From contig WBZZ01004805.1 in the NCBI GenBank assembly GCA_019918135.1, positions 1 to 64,000 on the forward strand: a stretch of DNA of 64,000 bases. Reading direction: 5' to 3'. The translations under genes and the position numbers were made by a program. Origin of the DNA: Paulinella micropora (lineage: Eukaryota > Cercozoa > Imbricatea > Euglyphida > Paulinellidae). This document shows, one piece after another, positions 45,305 to 56,390 of the stretch (position 1 is its first letter; the number at the start of each line of letters is the position of its first letter). The notes under the pieces were generated by a model. The model was not told the origin of the DNA, did not search any database, and saw only the letters and a list, made by a program, of their open reading frames with translations.

Positions 45305-45785
45305 ATGTCGGGCCAGCACCACGAAGACGAGAGACCCCGCAAGCGCCGCTGCCAGGAGCCCGCCAACCGGCTCTTGTCCTTGCCCGACGGCGTCTGGTGG
45401 CTGCTGCGAGACTTCGTGCCTGCCAGCCTGGTGTGGCTGGCCTTGTGTAGCCACCAGCTGCGGGGGTGAAGAGCCTCGGCAACGTAGCAGTGCTGGCCCG
45501 GGGTTACATAGGAGAGCCCGTTTCGCCCACTCTGCCAACTGACCTTGTCCTATTGCAAGGCTTGGGCCGACGCCGACTGTGCCTGCCTCGAGGCTTTTGT
45601 GTCACTAGAGCGCCTCCACTTGCGGGGTTGCATCGACCTGACCCCGCTCAGGAAACTTGTCCAACTTAAGTGCCTGAGCCTGGTCTCGTCTTCCGCTGTC
45701 ACGGACACCTTCCTGGCAGCGCTGTCGTCGGCTTGCCCGGACCTCCGCACACTGGATCTCTCAGATTGTGAAAACATCCAGGGCC
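45305..45785 (+). pseudogene. F-box/LRR pseudogene
   Basis: The first frame (ATG 45305, MSGQHHEDERPRKRRCQEPA) contains an F-box-like stretch (LLSLPDGVWWLLRDFVPASL) and stops at 45467 just after a run of five G. Another frame carries KSLGNVAVLARGYIG. A third (from 45545) has LRR units: LERLHLRGC, LKCLSLVSSSAV and LRTLDLSDCENIQ. The last unit ends where repeat sequence begins. At least two frame shifts and a 3' truncation mark it as a dead relative of the 22537 gene. Confidence 0.65.
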
Positions 45786-45889
45786 CGAGAGCGCCAAACT
45801 TGCTGAACGGGCCGCTCGGGTTGCTTTCCCGCGGAAAAAAGGGAAGCTATTTTTTGGGGGGTGCAAATGACAATCTCCTCCCCCTTCCC

Positions 45890-46120
45890 TTTCTCTGTCC
45901 CCTGTTCTTTTGTCTCCTTGAGCCCCCCGGGCTCAGGGGGCTCAGGGGAGGGGGGGAGGCGCCCCCCCCCCACACACCCTATATCCAAAGAGCCTTTCTG
46001 CCTCCCTTCCCTCTCACCTCCCTGAGCCCAGGGGGCTCAAGAAACAGGGGAAGGGGGAGGGAAAGGGCGCAGAAGCTACAAAAAAAATAAATACATGAAA
46101 CGCCTCCACTAAGCCCCCCC
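45890..46120. repeat. R3 palindromic GC module, copy 4 (partial)
   Basis: GAGCCCCCCGGGCTCAGGGG followed by G- and C-runs, AGAGCCTTTCTGCCTCC, and CGCAGAAGCTAC with the A-rich end and CGCCTCCACTAAGCCCC. It lacks the GGACAGCAGGTCC part of other copies. Confidence 0.7.
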
Positions 46121-46510
46121 CCCTCTCCTTATCCCTCCCCCGCTCCCCGTTTTTAGATTGGGGGGGGGCAAGGACAGCTCGTACTTTCTCTCTCCCTCTC
46201 CTAGTCTCTCAGTGTCAAGTTTAATACTTTGCCGAGGTTTAATTAAAAAACGTTTTTGCAGTTTCCTGGCGCAGTGGAAGGGTCGCCGTCTGCCGCAAAT
46301 CGGACACCGGCTCGGACATTGGCTCAGAGCAGGGCTTGTTCCTCACTCTCTCTCTTTGTTCTCAGTGCCAAGATTAAAACTTTGTCAAGGATTTTTTATT
46401 AATTTTATCTCTACATTCTTAACGCGCCCCCCCGCCCCCCCCCCTTCCCACTCCCACTCCCGATTCTCATAGGGGGGGGAGGAGAGACAAAGACAATTTG
46501 TGCTTCTTTC
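46121..46510 (+). repeat. R2 block with R4 segment
   Basis: R2 modules near 46215 and 46365, the CGGACACCGGCTCGGACATT module at 46300, and an R4 segment near 46450. The order matches 29131 to 29739. Confidence 0.7.
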
Positions 46511-46658
46511 ATGGCACGGACAGGGCGCCGTCGGGGATCATAAAGCAGCGATCACCGCCATCCATCCGCCGCAGGGTCGTGCTGGAGCGCAAAATGTAAA
46601 AACGATGAGAAGAATATAAAAGTAGAAACAAAATTGGAATGCGTTTGCACGCAAACAA
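46511..46658. repeat. FB fold-back element, core and right arm
   Basis: ATGGCACGGACAGGGCGCCG to GCGTTTGCACGCAAAC, with the inner part of the right arm shortened. Confidence 0.7.
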
Positions 46659-46821
46659 AAGACGAGGGGCAACAGAGGGACGGGAGCGGGAGAGCATGGA
46701 GAGCAGGGGGGGAAGGTAGCAGGGGACAAGGGAAACAGAGGGACCGGGGGGAGGAAGCACTCCCTTCCCCTTTCTTGCCCCCCTTCCTCTCCCTTCCCCC
46801 CCCCCCTTTTCTTTATCCCCC

Positions 46822-47091
46822 GTCTGTTTCTTTGGTTGTCAAGCAAAAAAAATATTTTTCCTCTTTTCCTATTTTTCATATTTTTTTGACCTTGCGCACG
46901 GTGGCCGAGCCATGGCATTGGCAGGGCTCCGTCAGAGGGTCGTGAGGCCCTTGTCCACCTAGCACAGCGACCACCGTCCATCGATCCGCCGCATGGTCGT
47001 GCTGTAGCACGGTGTGCAAGATTTGCGGAAATAGGAAGAATATGAAAAGTGGAAATAATTTTTTTCTTGGGATGCGTTTGCACGCGCAAAC
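46822..47091. mobile_element. FB fold-back (MITE-like) element, full copy 4
   Basis: 270 bases with both arms: GTCTGTTTCTTTGGTTGTCA left, CCATGGCATTGGCAGGGC core, right arm ending GCGTTTGCACGCGCAAAC. Confidence 0.75.
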
Positions 47092-47187
47092 AAGGGACGA
47101 GGGTGGGGGGTAGCAGAGGCAAGGAAGACAGAGAAACGGGGCGGGGCACTACCCTCCCCCTTCTTCCCCCCCCCCCCCCCCCCCCCC

Positions 47188-47367
47188 GTCTGTTTCTTTC
47201 GTTGTCTGGCAAAATTTTTTTTCCCCTTTTCATATTTTTCATATTTTTCTTACCTTGCACACGGTGGCCGAGCCATGGCACGGACAGGGCGCCGTCGGGC
47301 TCATGAAGGCCCTTTTTCCACCTGGTACATTGACCACCGCTCATTCATCTGCCGCGTGGGTCAGCAC
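47188..47367. repeat. FB fold-back element, left arm and core
   Basis: GTCTGTTTCTTTCGTTGTCT arm through CATTCATCTGCCGCGTGGG, ending at the same point as the copy at 26087 (GGTCAGCACCGCCC). Confidence 0.7.
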
Positions 47368-47435
47368 CGCCCTTCCTTTTCTTTTCTCTCTGCCCCCGAC
47401 ACACACCCACTCCCTCGCCTCCCCCTTTTTCCCTT

Positions 47436-47640
47436 CTAGCTATAGGAATCTCCGGAGGGGTTCACCTCTCCAAGAATTCAATCCAATCCGCATCTCGGTG
47501 ATCTGATCTGTTTTAAGATTTTTTTGGCCGTGAGCAAAAATATTTATAACAGTTCCATTGAAATTTAATAAAAAAACTCATAAATTTAAACGGAATGTGG
47601 GAAAAAGCGGGGGAGCGAGTTCCGGTCCCTTTCCATTTAT
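47436..47640. repeat. R6 200-base module, copy 2
   Basis: Near-copy of 26505 to 26711, from CTATAGGAATCTCCGGAGG to GGGGGAGCGAGTTCCGGTC. The surrounding FB halves are in the same order in both places. Confidence 0.8.
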
Positions 47641-47965
47641 CCACCGCAGATCTCGCGCTGGAGCACGGTGCGCAGGATCTGCGGAAATAGAAAAATATGA
47701 AAAGTAGACGGAGGGAAGCACTCCCCTCCCTCTTCTTCCCCCTCCCCCTTTTCCCTCCTTCTCTCCCCTCCCCCTTTCTTCTCTCCCTCCCCCGCTTGTT
47801 TCTTTGGTTGTCGGGCAAAAAAGTTCTTTTTTCTCTTTTCATATTTTTCATATTTTTCCTACTTGCGCACGGTGGCCGAGCCATGGCACCGACAGGGCGC
47901 CGCTGGAGGTCCTGAGACCCTTGTCTACTGATACATTGAACACTGCCCATCCAGCCGCCCGCGGG
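47641..47965. repeat. FB right remnant and left half
   Basis: A right-arm remnant (47641 to 47708, GCACGGTGCGCAGGATC), a pyrimidine linker, then a left arm and core (47794 to 47965) ending in CCATCCAGCCGCCCGC. Confidence 0.65.
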
Positions 47966-48288
47966 GCAGCCAGGGCAAGGAACGAGTTGGCATGATGAGG
48001 CTTTTCCGCGACCCGCCCCCGGATAAGGCTTCAGGAGACCCGCGCGAGGCCACAGGTGCGCAGGAGGGTGCGTGAAAGAAAACCACGATTTTCTTGAATC
48101 ACCCACGCTTGCTCGGATTTTTTGTTTCAAATCGTCTTCTTTAATAAAAACACACGTTCGGAGAGGGAAGGGGCAGGTGAAGGAGAGAGAAAGTGGAGGG
48201 AGGGGGGGGGGGAAGGCTTTGCTCCACTCACCTTTGGTTCGCCCCTTCGCTTTCCTTTCCTGTAAAAAGACGAAAAATTTGAGAAAAA

Positions 48289-49166
48289 ATGTCTCACCGA
48301 ATCTTTGATCTCCCAGACGACATTTACGAGCAGCTAACAACCTTATATCTCAGACCGGAGGGCGAGGCGTTGCTTTATGCAACAAACCACAACTACCCGC
48401 CAAGAAAGCTAGGCGGCGAGAGGGGGTCTGCGCTGCTGGCTTCCATGCTGCTTAACTTTTATTACGACGGAGAATTCTTGTCCCTGCAAGATAACCAGAC
48501 AGAGCTTCTCAGCCGGATCGCGGAGGACGGCAAAATACGTATAACCCCTCTGCCTGTCCCCAAACCTTGCAGCGGGACAAAAAGAGATTATTGGGCCGCA
48601 GCAAAATCGGCAGTCTTTCACGTGCTGAAGATGCACAAGGAAGCCTCAGATCAGTTGGAGCTAAAAGGTCCGGGCCTGTACAGAGACAAGTGGGATTTAA
48701 AAAGTCTAGCCCTGTCCGGAGACGACGCGTCCAACCAGAACAATTACACGATTCTCACCAAGCAGAATGAGGACTACTTTCCTTTGGATAGGCGCGCTTA
48801 TTTTAACATAAGCATAAAGCACCTGTGCTTGCACAACCTAAAGCTTCGGCTACAAAAAGAGGAAGCGCTGATCATAAAAAGATGCCTCTGTGAGGACCTT
48901 TGCTTGGTGCACCTCAGGCTCAGGCTGTCGGAGCAGAACCGTCTCGGATTGTACGGCTGCGACAAGCTCAAGCGTTTTGTTTTCAGCCAGCACCCGAACA
49001 GCGAAGGGGCTGCGGCCTGGGACGATTATACACTGGAGATTGACGATTGCCGAAACCTGCGAAGAGTCGAGGCAAGCGCGGCGCTACCAAGAGCCCATGT
49101 TGACATAACACCACGAGTCCCTACCCTGCGGGTTATAGATTCAGGCAAGCGGGGCAGGGGGTTGGT
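48289..49166 (+). CDS. F-box/LRR-like host gene cut by a retrotransposon
   Basis: From the ATG at 48289 (MSHRIFDLPDDIYEQLTTLY). About 290 codons of host sequence: an F-box-like start (IFDLPDDIYEQL), a middle helical part (KRDYWAAAKSAVFHVLKMHK) and LRR-like units at the end (IKHLCLHNLKLRL, LVHLRLRLSEQ, LEIDDCRNLRRVEAS, PTLRVIDSG). At 49165 the sequence becomes identical to the copia element found in inverse order at 60492. The remaining frame up to a stop at 49210 is element sequence, so the gene lacks its natural 3' end. Its 5' part and upstream C/T tract look intact, so transcription into the element is possible. Confidence 0.7.
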
Positions 49167-49888
49167 TACCATCGCTGCTAGTTCAAGACGCGCCCGGCTC
49201 AACAGGTATTGAGCACATCGTACCGCGGACAAGATGCCCGAGACGAGCACGACGTGAACCAGGTAGTTCACCGCAACAACCGCCGGAAATAACTACACAA
49301 TCCCCGCGCGTGCCAACACAGAGCTTTATGAGCTCACCTGCACCGGAAGACAGGACGACATCGGAGCAAGACCGTCAAGAAGAGCAACCTACCTCAACGC
49401 CCATCGGAGAACATCGACAGCGACAATTGAGTTCAACCAGCGCAGAGGACACCTCGATGAGCGAAACACCGCCTACCCCGTCAATGGCATACAATGAGGA
49501 ATCGCCCATTTCAAGTTTCACGGTACCTATCCCACCGAACCTGCAGACCGAGTGCTTTACCCCGTTGGCCCCGACGACGACCTCAGCGAATGCATCTACG
49601 GATAACAAGGACGCAATAAGTCGCATACAAGCCATCGAAGCATTACCCTACGGCCAACCAGTGCAATACAGACGTGTACCTGGAGTTTCACAGCCAACAG
49701 AACGACGATACACCTTCGCTTGGACAGATGCACATCATGGCTTTCGTCACCCTACCACCGATGAGCTGGCCTACTGGAGCATCGTGAAGGACTTCCGACT
49801 ACTCCCGGAGAACTGGGCACTAACCAAACCAGACTGCGTCGACTGCAAGACTATACGCGAAACCAGACGCGGCAGCATTAGATGGGAT

Positions 49889-50005
49889 TGCACCTACTGC
49901 GGCAACCAAGAAGGGAAACTGAAGCGTTGCAGCGGATGTCAACTCGTCTACTACTGCAACACCGATCATCAGAGGACCGATTGGCCGGCACACAAAGAGT
50001 TCTGC
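49889..50005 (+). other. MYND-type zinc finger in copia copy 1
   Basis: The peptide pattern C-x2-C (CTYC), then C-x2-C (CSGC), YYC, then H-x3-C (HKEFC), with RTDWPAHKEFC at the end, fits the MYND finger known from SMYD and DEAF-1-like proteins, which binds proline-rich peptides. It lies about 190 codons into the frame and about 1.6 kb before the integrase. Copia polyproteins normally carry a CCHC knuckle, not a MYND finger. Confidence 0.75.
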
Positions 50006-51609
50006 AACATGGCCAAGCGGCATCCACTCATCAACCGACTTCGAGAAAGGGGAACGAGATACGATCTACTCGGCATACCAACGGACCAGCCCGAGCTAGG
50101 CGACCTCGCATTTCAACATCTGTTACGTTACCGTGAAGGTGGACCACACGCACCACTGTTCATAGACACACCCACAATGGTAGATATGGCGATGAGCCTA
50201 GATGAATTTACGACGAGGGGGAGACGTGTGGACCCCAGGACGGCCACAATGGCACAATCACACGCCCACCTTAACTTCACGGAAAACGAAGAAGACTACG
50301 AGGTGACCTCTTCGACACCGAATGCGAACTTAGCTACGCTCGCCGCTACCACGCCGGACATACCCAACTTCGACGAAGCGTATACAATCAACGAGACGGA
50401 CTCACCATGGACTATGCTCCCACCACCTCCAAGTGGAACAGATGAGACCGGACAAGAACAGCACGAACCCTACGGTGTAGGTGCAGCAGGCAAAAGATGG
50501 CGAGAACAACTGGAGAAGCAACTAAACGCATACTCAACATACCCGACGCGCCGTCCGATGTGAAGCGTTCACCGCCTCCAGCACCATACACACCTGAAAT
50601 AGAACCACTGTTCAACGACAACGTGAGACCACCGCTCAACTATTACCCACCTGCCGGACGTGTGGAAGCTGAAGAACTACGCGAACGCCTACGACGTCAT
50701 GACTACTCACACACATTCGAATTCGTGTTAATGGCAGACGTATTTGACGAATTAAAAGCAATAAGGGACCCGAAAGAAGATACCACAGACGTAGCAACCA
50801 TCCCTGACGAAGATGCAACTGACGACATCGACGACCCGGAGCTCGACGACCCTGAACATGAGAACTATCTCTACCCACCCGCCCTGGACTTCGCCAACGT
50901 ACGCGAGTGGCAATACTACGTCAACAGGCATCCAGAGCTGGAATATTTGGATTTCAAGAACATGGACAAATACAACAGATGGATGCAGGAGACAATGGAC
51001 TTAGAACGGGCAGAGCTCAAGCGCCCTATGGTCAACTATGTGCTAATGGCCGACGGCAATCCCCCTGACGTGGTCGACAGCGCATGCAACCGATGGCTAT
51101 TCCATGAGAAGGCGCCTATCGACCCCAAGTCTATCCGCGAAGAGAAACCGGCTTTCCTCAATAACATATCTGGTAAGCCGCTTCCGGTGAGGACGCGGGC
51201 TACTGCCACTCCGACGTGGCTCAATGGTTATGGTCAATCGGTTAAACAGTCATTTCCCAACTCACTCATATCACCGTCATTACCATTCAACCTTGTTCCC
51301 ACCCCACGCCTTGACCATGACATGCACAAAACAATCATCCATCAAAATGGTCAAGTATTCATCTATGACAAGCCCATAACACTTGACATGAAGAACATAC
51401 TAGCAAGGGGGAGGCTCAATTCACACTTGCTATACGAGTTAGATAAGCCAGGAATGACACCACTTGACCCTCATCAAAGATATATACCATACAGGTACAA
51501 GCAGAGAGAACAACTGTCACTGGCTGCAACCATCGACAACCTACCAGACCTTGCATTATGGTCAGTCAATCCTCTCCCATCACATGCACCGTACGATCCA
51601 ATGATCCTA

Positions 51610-52335
51610 CACAGAGCTCTGATGCATGCAAACCCACTCATAATGAACGAGTTTGCAAAGAGCGTAGGCAGACGCATCGCTGGCAAAGATTGGATGCGTC
51701 TGGTACGTGCATGTCATGGATGCAATAGGGGCAAACCTAACAAACCTCCTATGTACAGAGATAACTATCTAGACCTAGAATATAAGCAAGGTGAAGCACT
51801 CAACATAGATTTCAGCGGCCCATTCCCCGTAATGTCAAGATGCGGTAACTACTACCGAGGGGGAGTGACATGTTCTCGCTCTAAGCTTGCTTGTGACCTC
51901 TACACACCTACCCGCGAAGCTAAGCTTTACATGCCACATTTAACACGCATATTTGCTTTCTTTGAACGACAGTCAGGCCACAAACTAAAACAGATAAGAG
52001 CAGATGGCGAGTTTGTCTCTAAAGTACTAAAAGACTATACAGACAAACACGGCATCATCCTCAAAACCACCACACGTAACGAGCCTAACATGAACCCCTT
52101 TGCTGAAAGAATGAATAGGACAGACGACACAGGCGCACTAGCAGCACAGTTAGATGCAGGCCTGCCTAACACATTTTGGGAGGACACACATAAAGCGACA
52201 CTAGCCATACGAATGGTCACGCCCCTTTGCAGAGGTAAGGACAAAGGCAAATCCCCTTGGGAATTGCTTATGGGCCGAAAACCTGTGCAATCGTTCGTGC
52301 AATCTTTCGGATGCCTCGCCTGGGTGAAAATGGAA
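51610..52335 (+). other. Integrase domain of copia copy 1
   Basis: A pre-integrase zinc-binding part (HRALMHANPL ... CHGC) is followed by the catalytic core with NIDFSGPF, QIRADGEF and NPFAERMNRT in D-D-E order. In this family it inserts the cDNA into the genome. Confidence 0.85.
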
Positions 52336-53269
52336 ACGACGAAAGCACAGCCTGTCGCCGTACCAGGTACTCTCATTGGCTACAACATATTTCGTCGAGT
52401 CTATAAAATCCTCATTCACGACACCAAACAGACAGCCACAGTAGAAAAACGTAATGTTCGTTTCGATACAATGACTCGTGGCTACACATGCAAAATACCT
52501 GCACGACCTTGGCAACCACTACTAGTGTCGCACAACATAACATCCTCCACCTCGCCTCCTACCACTAGCATACCATCTACCCAGTCAGTCCAGTGGAAAA
52601 ACGAGGACCAACTGCCACAATTTCAGGACTCCAACACACCCAGTGGCTGGTGGCCAACAAACCAACTGCCACATTCCTCACAAAACACACTCGACACACT
52701 GGACGATGACACGACAACCCCACACACCACCGAGGCCACTTCAAGTCATTACGTGCAACCAAGCCCATATTTTGGCTCACTCCATCCCCCACCAAATGCA
52801 TTTGCTCCCACTCCAGCAACAACGGTTGCACAAGAGAAAAAGACGAACACAGCACCTCGGCAAACGACACAACATAACAGAGCAACATCAAACCCAGCCC
52901 AACACTCCTCATCTGCACCACAATTCCCTCTACCAGATAGATGGAGTAGTAACAAGGGCATACCACAAACATGGGATGGTGCTGCAATAACTTCAACATA
53001 GTTGCTGGGCCCAGGCTTAGGAAACAAACACCAGCAAACCACCCCACTCATACCGCACACATTATTGTTGCTCATGAGTTTGAGGAGGAGGAAGAGGAGG
53101 CCTTAGGACAGGACAGCTATTGTTTGTTCACAAGAGTGTTACATATCCCACAGAAAACCATAAAGTCACACCCTCAGGTACATGCTGCTCAACTAGCCGA
53201 GTTACAAGGTTTGTTCGAATGCAAAGCACTGCAATGGGTACCTCGAGCCGCAGCAATAACAGCGAATGT

Positions 53270-53870
53270 ACCTCCTGTCCATACAACATTTGTTGATGCC
53301 ATAAAGACAGATGAGTCTACAGGTCAGGAGAAATACAAATCGCGACTAGTAGCTTTAGGAAATAGGATGAAAGAATACATTCATTACAATCCATATGAAT
53401 GCTCTTCCCCCACCGCCCAACCAATGTTTCTTTTGCTACTAGTATCTTATCCTGCATTCAATAACCTCATGATCTCTCACCTCGACTTTTCACAAACCTA
53501 TTCCCATGCAGATATGAAAGACATTGCCTTCGCCTTTCCGCCTAAGGGGTACAAAAACAAAAGCGACCCTTCAATGATTCTATTGTTGAAGAAAGCACTG
53601 TACGGAACCCCCCAGGCAGGGCGAAGGTGGTTTGACCATGTGTCTACTAATGTGAGAAGTATAGGATATAAACAGTCAACATTAGACCCATGCATTTTCT
53701 TCCTACCTTCAGTCACAGGCAGACAGAAACTACCCCCCTATCTACTCCTGCGCACTGATGACTTGCTCGTGTTTCATAATACCAAAGACGAGCACAATGC
53801 CCTGTTCACCAAACTGAAACATTCATTTAGAGTGAAGGACCTAGGACAAGCAAAACATTTTGTGGCTTGC
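53270..53870 (+). other. Reverse transcriptase domain of copia copy 1
   Basis: Copia-type (RVT_2) signature blocks: YKSRLVALGNRM, HLDFSQTYSHADM, KKALYGTPQAGRRWFDHV and the region around LLVFHNTKDEHNALF. Confidence 0.85.
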
Positions 53871-54209
53871 AGTTTGTTAGGACTTCAGAGGGCATGGTCA
53901 TACATCAGCATGAATACATTTAGGGCATGCTTAGGGATTTCAACTTCCAAGAAGCCAAGCCAGTCGCTACCCCTACAGCGACGACTGACCCGCCCCCAGC
54001 CAGCAAAGAAGCTATGCTTCGGCGTTTCTCGCTCCCTCGCTTGCTTGGCGCCCTTCTCTGGCCTGCGACTCAGACTCAACCGGCCATCACCTACGCGGTC
54101 AACCACGCGGCGGTACTCGCATCAAAGAAGCCTGACGTGGCGTACTCAGCAATAGCTCGCATCCTCAGATTTCTGCGAACACCTAGAGAGATTTTCTTCC
54201 CATTTCGGA

Positions 54210-54715
54210 CCCGCAGCTTCGAGCTTATATCGTATTCCTATGCCAACTTGGGCGCATGTGAGTACACGCGACGATCAAGAACCGGCCAACTGCACATGAC
54301 GACTGGGCCCATCGCATGGAGTTCGAAGCGCCAACCCACAGTCGCACTATCGACTCAGGATGCTGAAAGGATCGCCAACTCAACGACATGCCGAACAGCA
54401 ATCGCGATATTGCATATGTGCAAGGACGTTGGAATTCCGTTGCCGACGCCATCAACTATCAATAACGACAACCGGGGGGCGGTCCTGAACGCAACGAACG
54501 GCATGGCCACTGATCGCACACGCCACTTAGCACTCAAACACCATTACGTGGTAGAACGAGTACGGGCTGGCGAAGTGACCGTACGACACGTTTCGACGAA
54601 GGACAATCTGGCGGACATGCTGACGAAGTCACTACCGACGCCACGTTTCTTGGAACTAGTCGCACAGTTTACGGTGTTGCTCAAGGACGCTTTACCGCAG
54701 TTTGAGGTTTAATGC
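54210..54715 (+). other. RNase H domain of copia copy 1
   Basis: Copia RNase H blocks: YSYANLGACEYTRRSRTG, IAWSSKRQPTVALSTQDAE, HYVVERVRAGEVTVRHVST and DNLADMLTKSLP. A polypurine stretch (GCCGAGGGGGAGAG) precedes the LTR. Confidence 0.85.
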
Positions 54716-54955
54716 CTCTAGCTTTTACAGACACTTAGGATGAATTTATTCAACAGACTTGCTACACCGCTGCAAGGACCTGCATCCTTTGATGCTTACG
54801 AATTATTTTTTTCATTTTTAGTGTTAATGCAACATTAAGATGTATCATACTTCATCATCATGAATCGCTAGTTTACATATAGTTTCATATGGCCAATCAT
54901 GTTAGTAACTTGAAGATAATATACATATACATATATGTTATGCCGAGGGGGAGAG

Positions 54956-55263
54956 TAAGCAATAATATTTACTAAATATATTGTTACCTTTTATGGTCAA
55001 TTTCACGACATAACATTTATATTTGACCGGATCATATTCATTACCATTTTCATATTTCGTATCATAATTATTATTCGTTACGTTGATATTACCGTTATTC
55101 ACAATTAGTTGCCAGTTAGTATAGATTGGCCCATACTGAATCATCACTTGAATTTCTGACCACAAGATCAGTATATAAATTTGTGGTATTTATTTCACTA
55201 TAAATTTATGGTAAATTAGATTGAGTTTCAGTCATTGGTTTCTAACCATTGATTAAATTCATT
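54956..55263 (+). repeat. 3' LTR of copia copy 1
   Basis: About 308 bases, A+T-rich, from TAAGCAATAATATTTAC to TTGATTAAATTCATT. It matches the LTR at 62333 to 62642 in inverse orientation with about five differences. The usual TG...CA ends are not evident, so the exact ends are uncertain. Confidence 0.8.
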
Positions 55264-55266
55264 TAT

Positions 55267-55450
55267 GGCATGTCGTTGAGTTGGCGATCCTTTCAGCATC
55301 CTGAGTCGATAGTGCGACTGTGGGTTGGCGCTTCGAACTCCATGCGATGGGCCCAGTCGTCATGTGCAGTTGGCCGGTTCTTGATCGTCGCGTGTACTCA
55401 CATGCGCCCAAGTTGGCATAGGAATACGATATAAGCTCGAAGCTGCGGGT
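55267..55450 (-). other. Partial RNase H of copia copy 2
   Basis: Holds the YSYANLGACEYTRRSRTG and VALSTQDAE blocks only; the rest is absent at the junction with copy 1. Confidence 0.8.
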
Positions 55451-55789
55451 CCGAAATGGGAAGAAAATCCCTCTAGGTGTTCGCAGAAATCTGAGGATGC
55501 GAGCTATTGCTGAGTACGCCACGTCAGGCTTCTTTGATGCGAGTACCGCCGCGTGGTTGACCGCGTAGGTGATGGCCGGTTGAGTCTGAGTCGCAGGCCA
55601 GAGAAGGGCGCCAAGCAAGCGAGGGAGCGAGAAACGCCGAAGCATAGCTTCTTTGCTGGCTGGGGGCGGGTCAGTCGTCGCTGTAGGGGTAGCGACTGGC
55701 TTGGCTTCTTGGAAGTTGAAATCCCTAAGCATGCCCTAAATGTATTCATGCTGATGTATGACCATGCCCTCTGAAGTCCTAACAAACTG

Positions 55790-56390
55790 CAAGCCACAAA
55801 ATGTTTTGCTTGTCCTAGGTCCTTCACTCTAAATGAATGTTTCAGTTTGGTGAACAGGGCATTGTGCTCGTCTTTGGTATTATGACACACGAGCAAGTCA
55901 TCAGTGCGCAGGAGTAGATAGGGGGGTAGTTTCTGTCTGCCTGTGACTGAAGGTAGGAAGAAAATGCATGGGTCTAATGTTGACTGTTTATATCCTATAC
56001 TTCTCACATTAGTAGACACATGGTCAAACCACCTTCGCCCTGCCTGGGGGGTTCCGTACAGTGCTTTCTTCAACAATAGAATCATTGAAGGGTCGCTTTT
56101 GTTTTCGTACCCCTTAGGCGGAAAGGCGAAGGCAATGTCTTTCATATCTGCATGGGAATAGGTTTGTGAAAAGTCGAGGTGAGAGATCATGAGGTTATTG
56201 AATGCAGGATAAGATACTAGTAGCAAAAGAAACATTGGTTGGGCGGTGGGGGAAGAGCATTCATATGGATTGTAATGAATGTATTCTTTCATCCTATTTC
56301 CTAAAGCTACTAGTCGCGATTTGTATTTCTCCTGACCTGTAGACTCATCTGTCTTTATGGCATCAACAAATGTTGTATGGACAGGAGGTA
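55790..56390 (-). other. Reverse transcriptase domain of copia copy 2
   Basis: Same RVT_2 blocks as copy 1 (HLDFSQTYSHADM, ALYGTPQAGRRWFDHV). Confidence 0.85.

Larger units (their letters stand above)
49165..55263 (+). mobile_element. Ty1/copia LTR retrotransposon, copy 1 (5'-truncated)
   Basis: It starts abruptly inside the Gag-pol region and runs through pol to a 3' LTR at 54956 to 55263. Parts in order: MYND-type finger, integrase, reverse transcriptase, RNase H. This order (integrase before reverse transcriptase) is that of copia. It is broken, with about three breaks besides the missing 5' end and 5' LTR. It is nearly identical to copy 2, so both are young. Confidence 0.88.

Noticed and set aside
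16242-48290. The G+C-rich region as part of a giant virus (pandoravirus-like) genome
   Set aside because: F-box, BTB and RING genes and hairpins occur in such viruses, but no viral core gene is present here, splice-like sites are seen and the flanks hold cellular retroelements.
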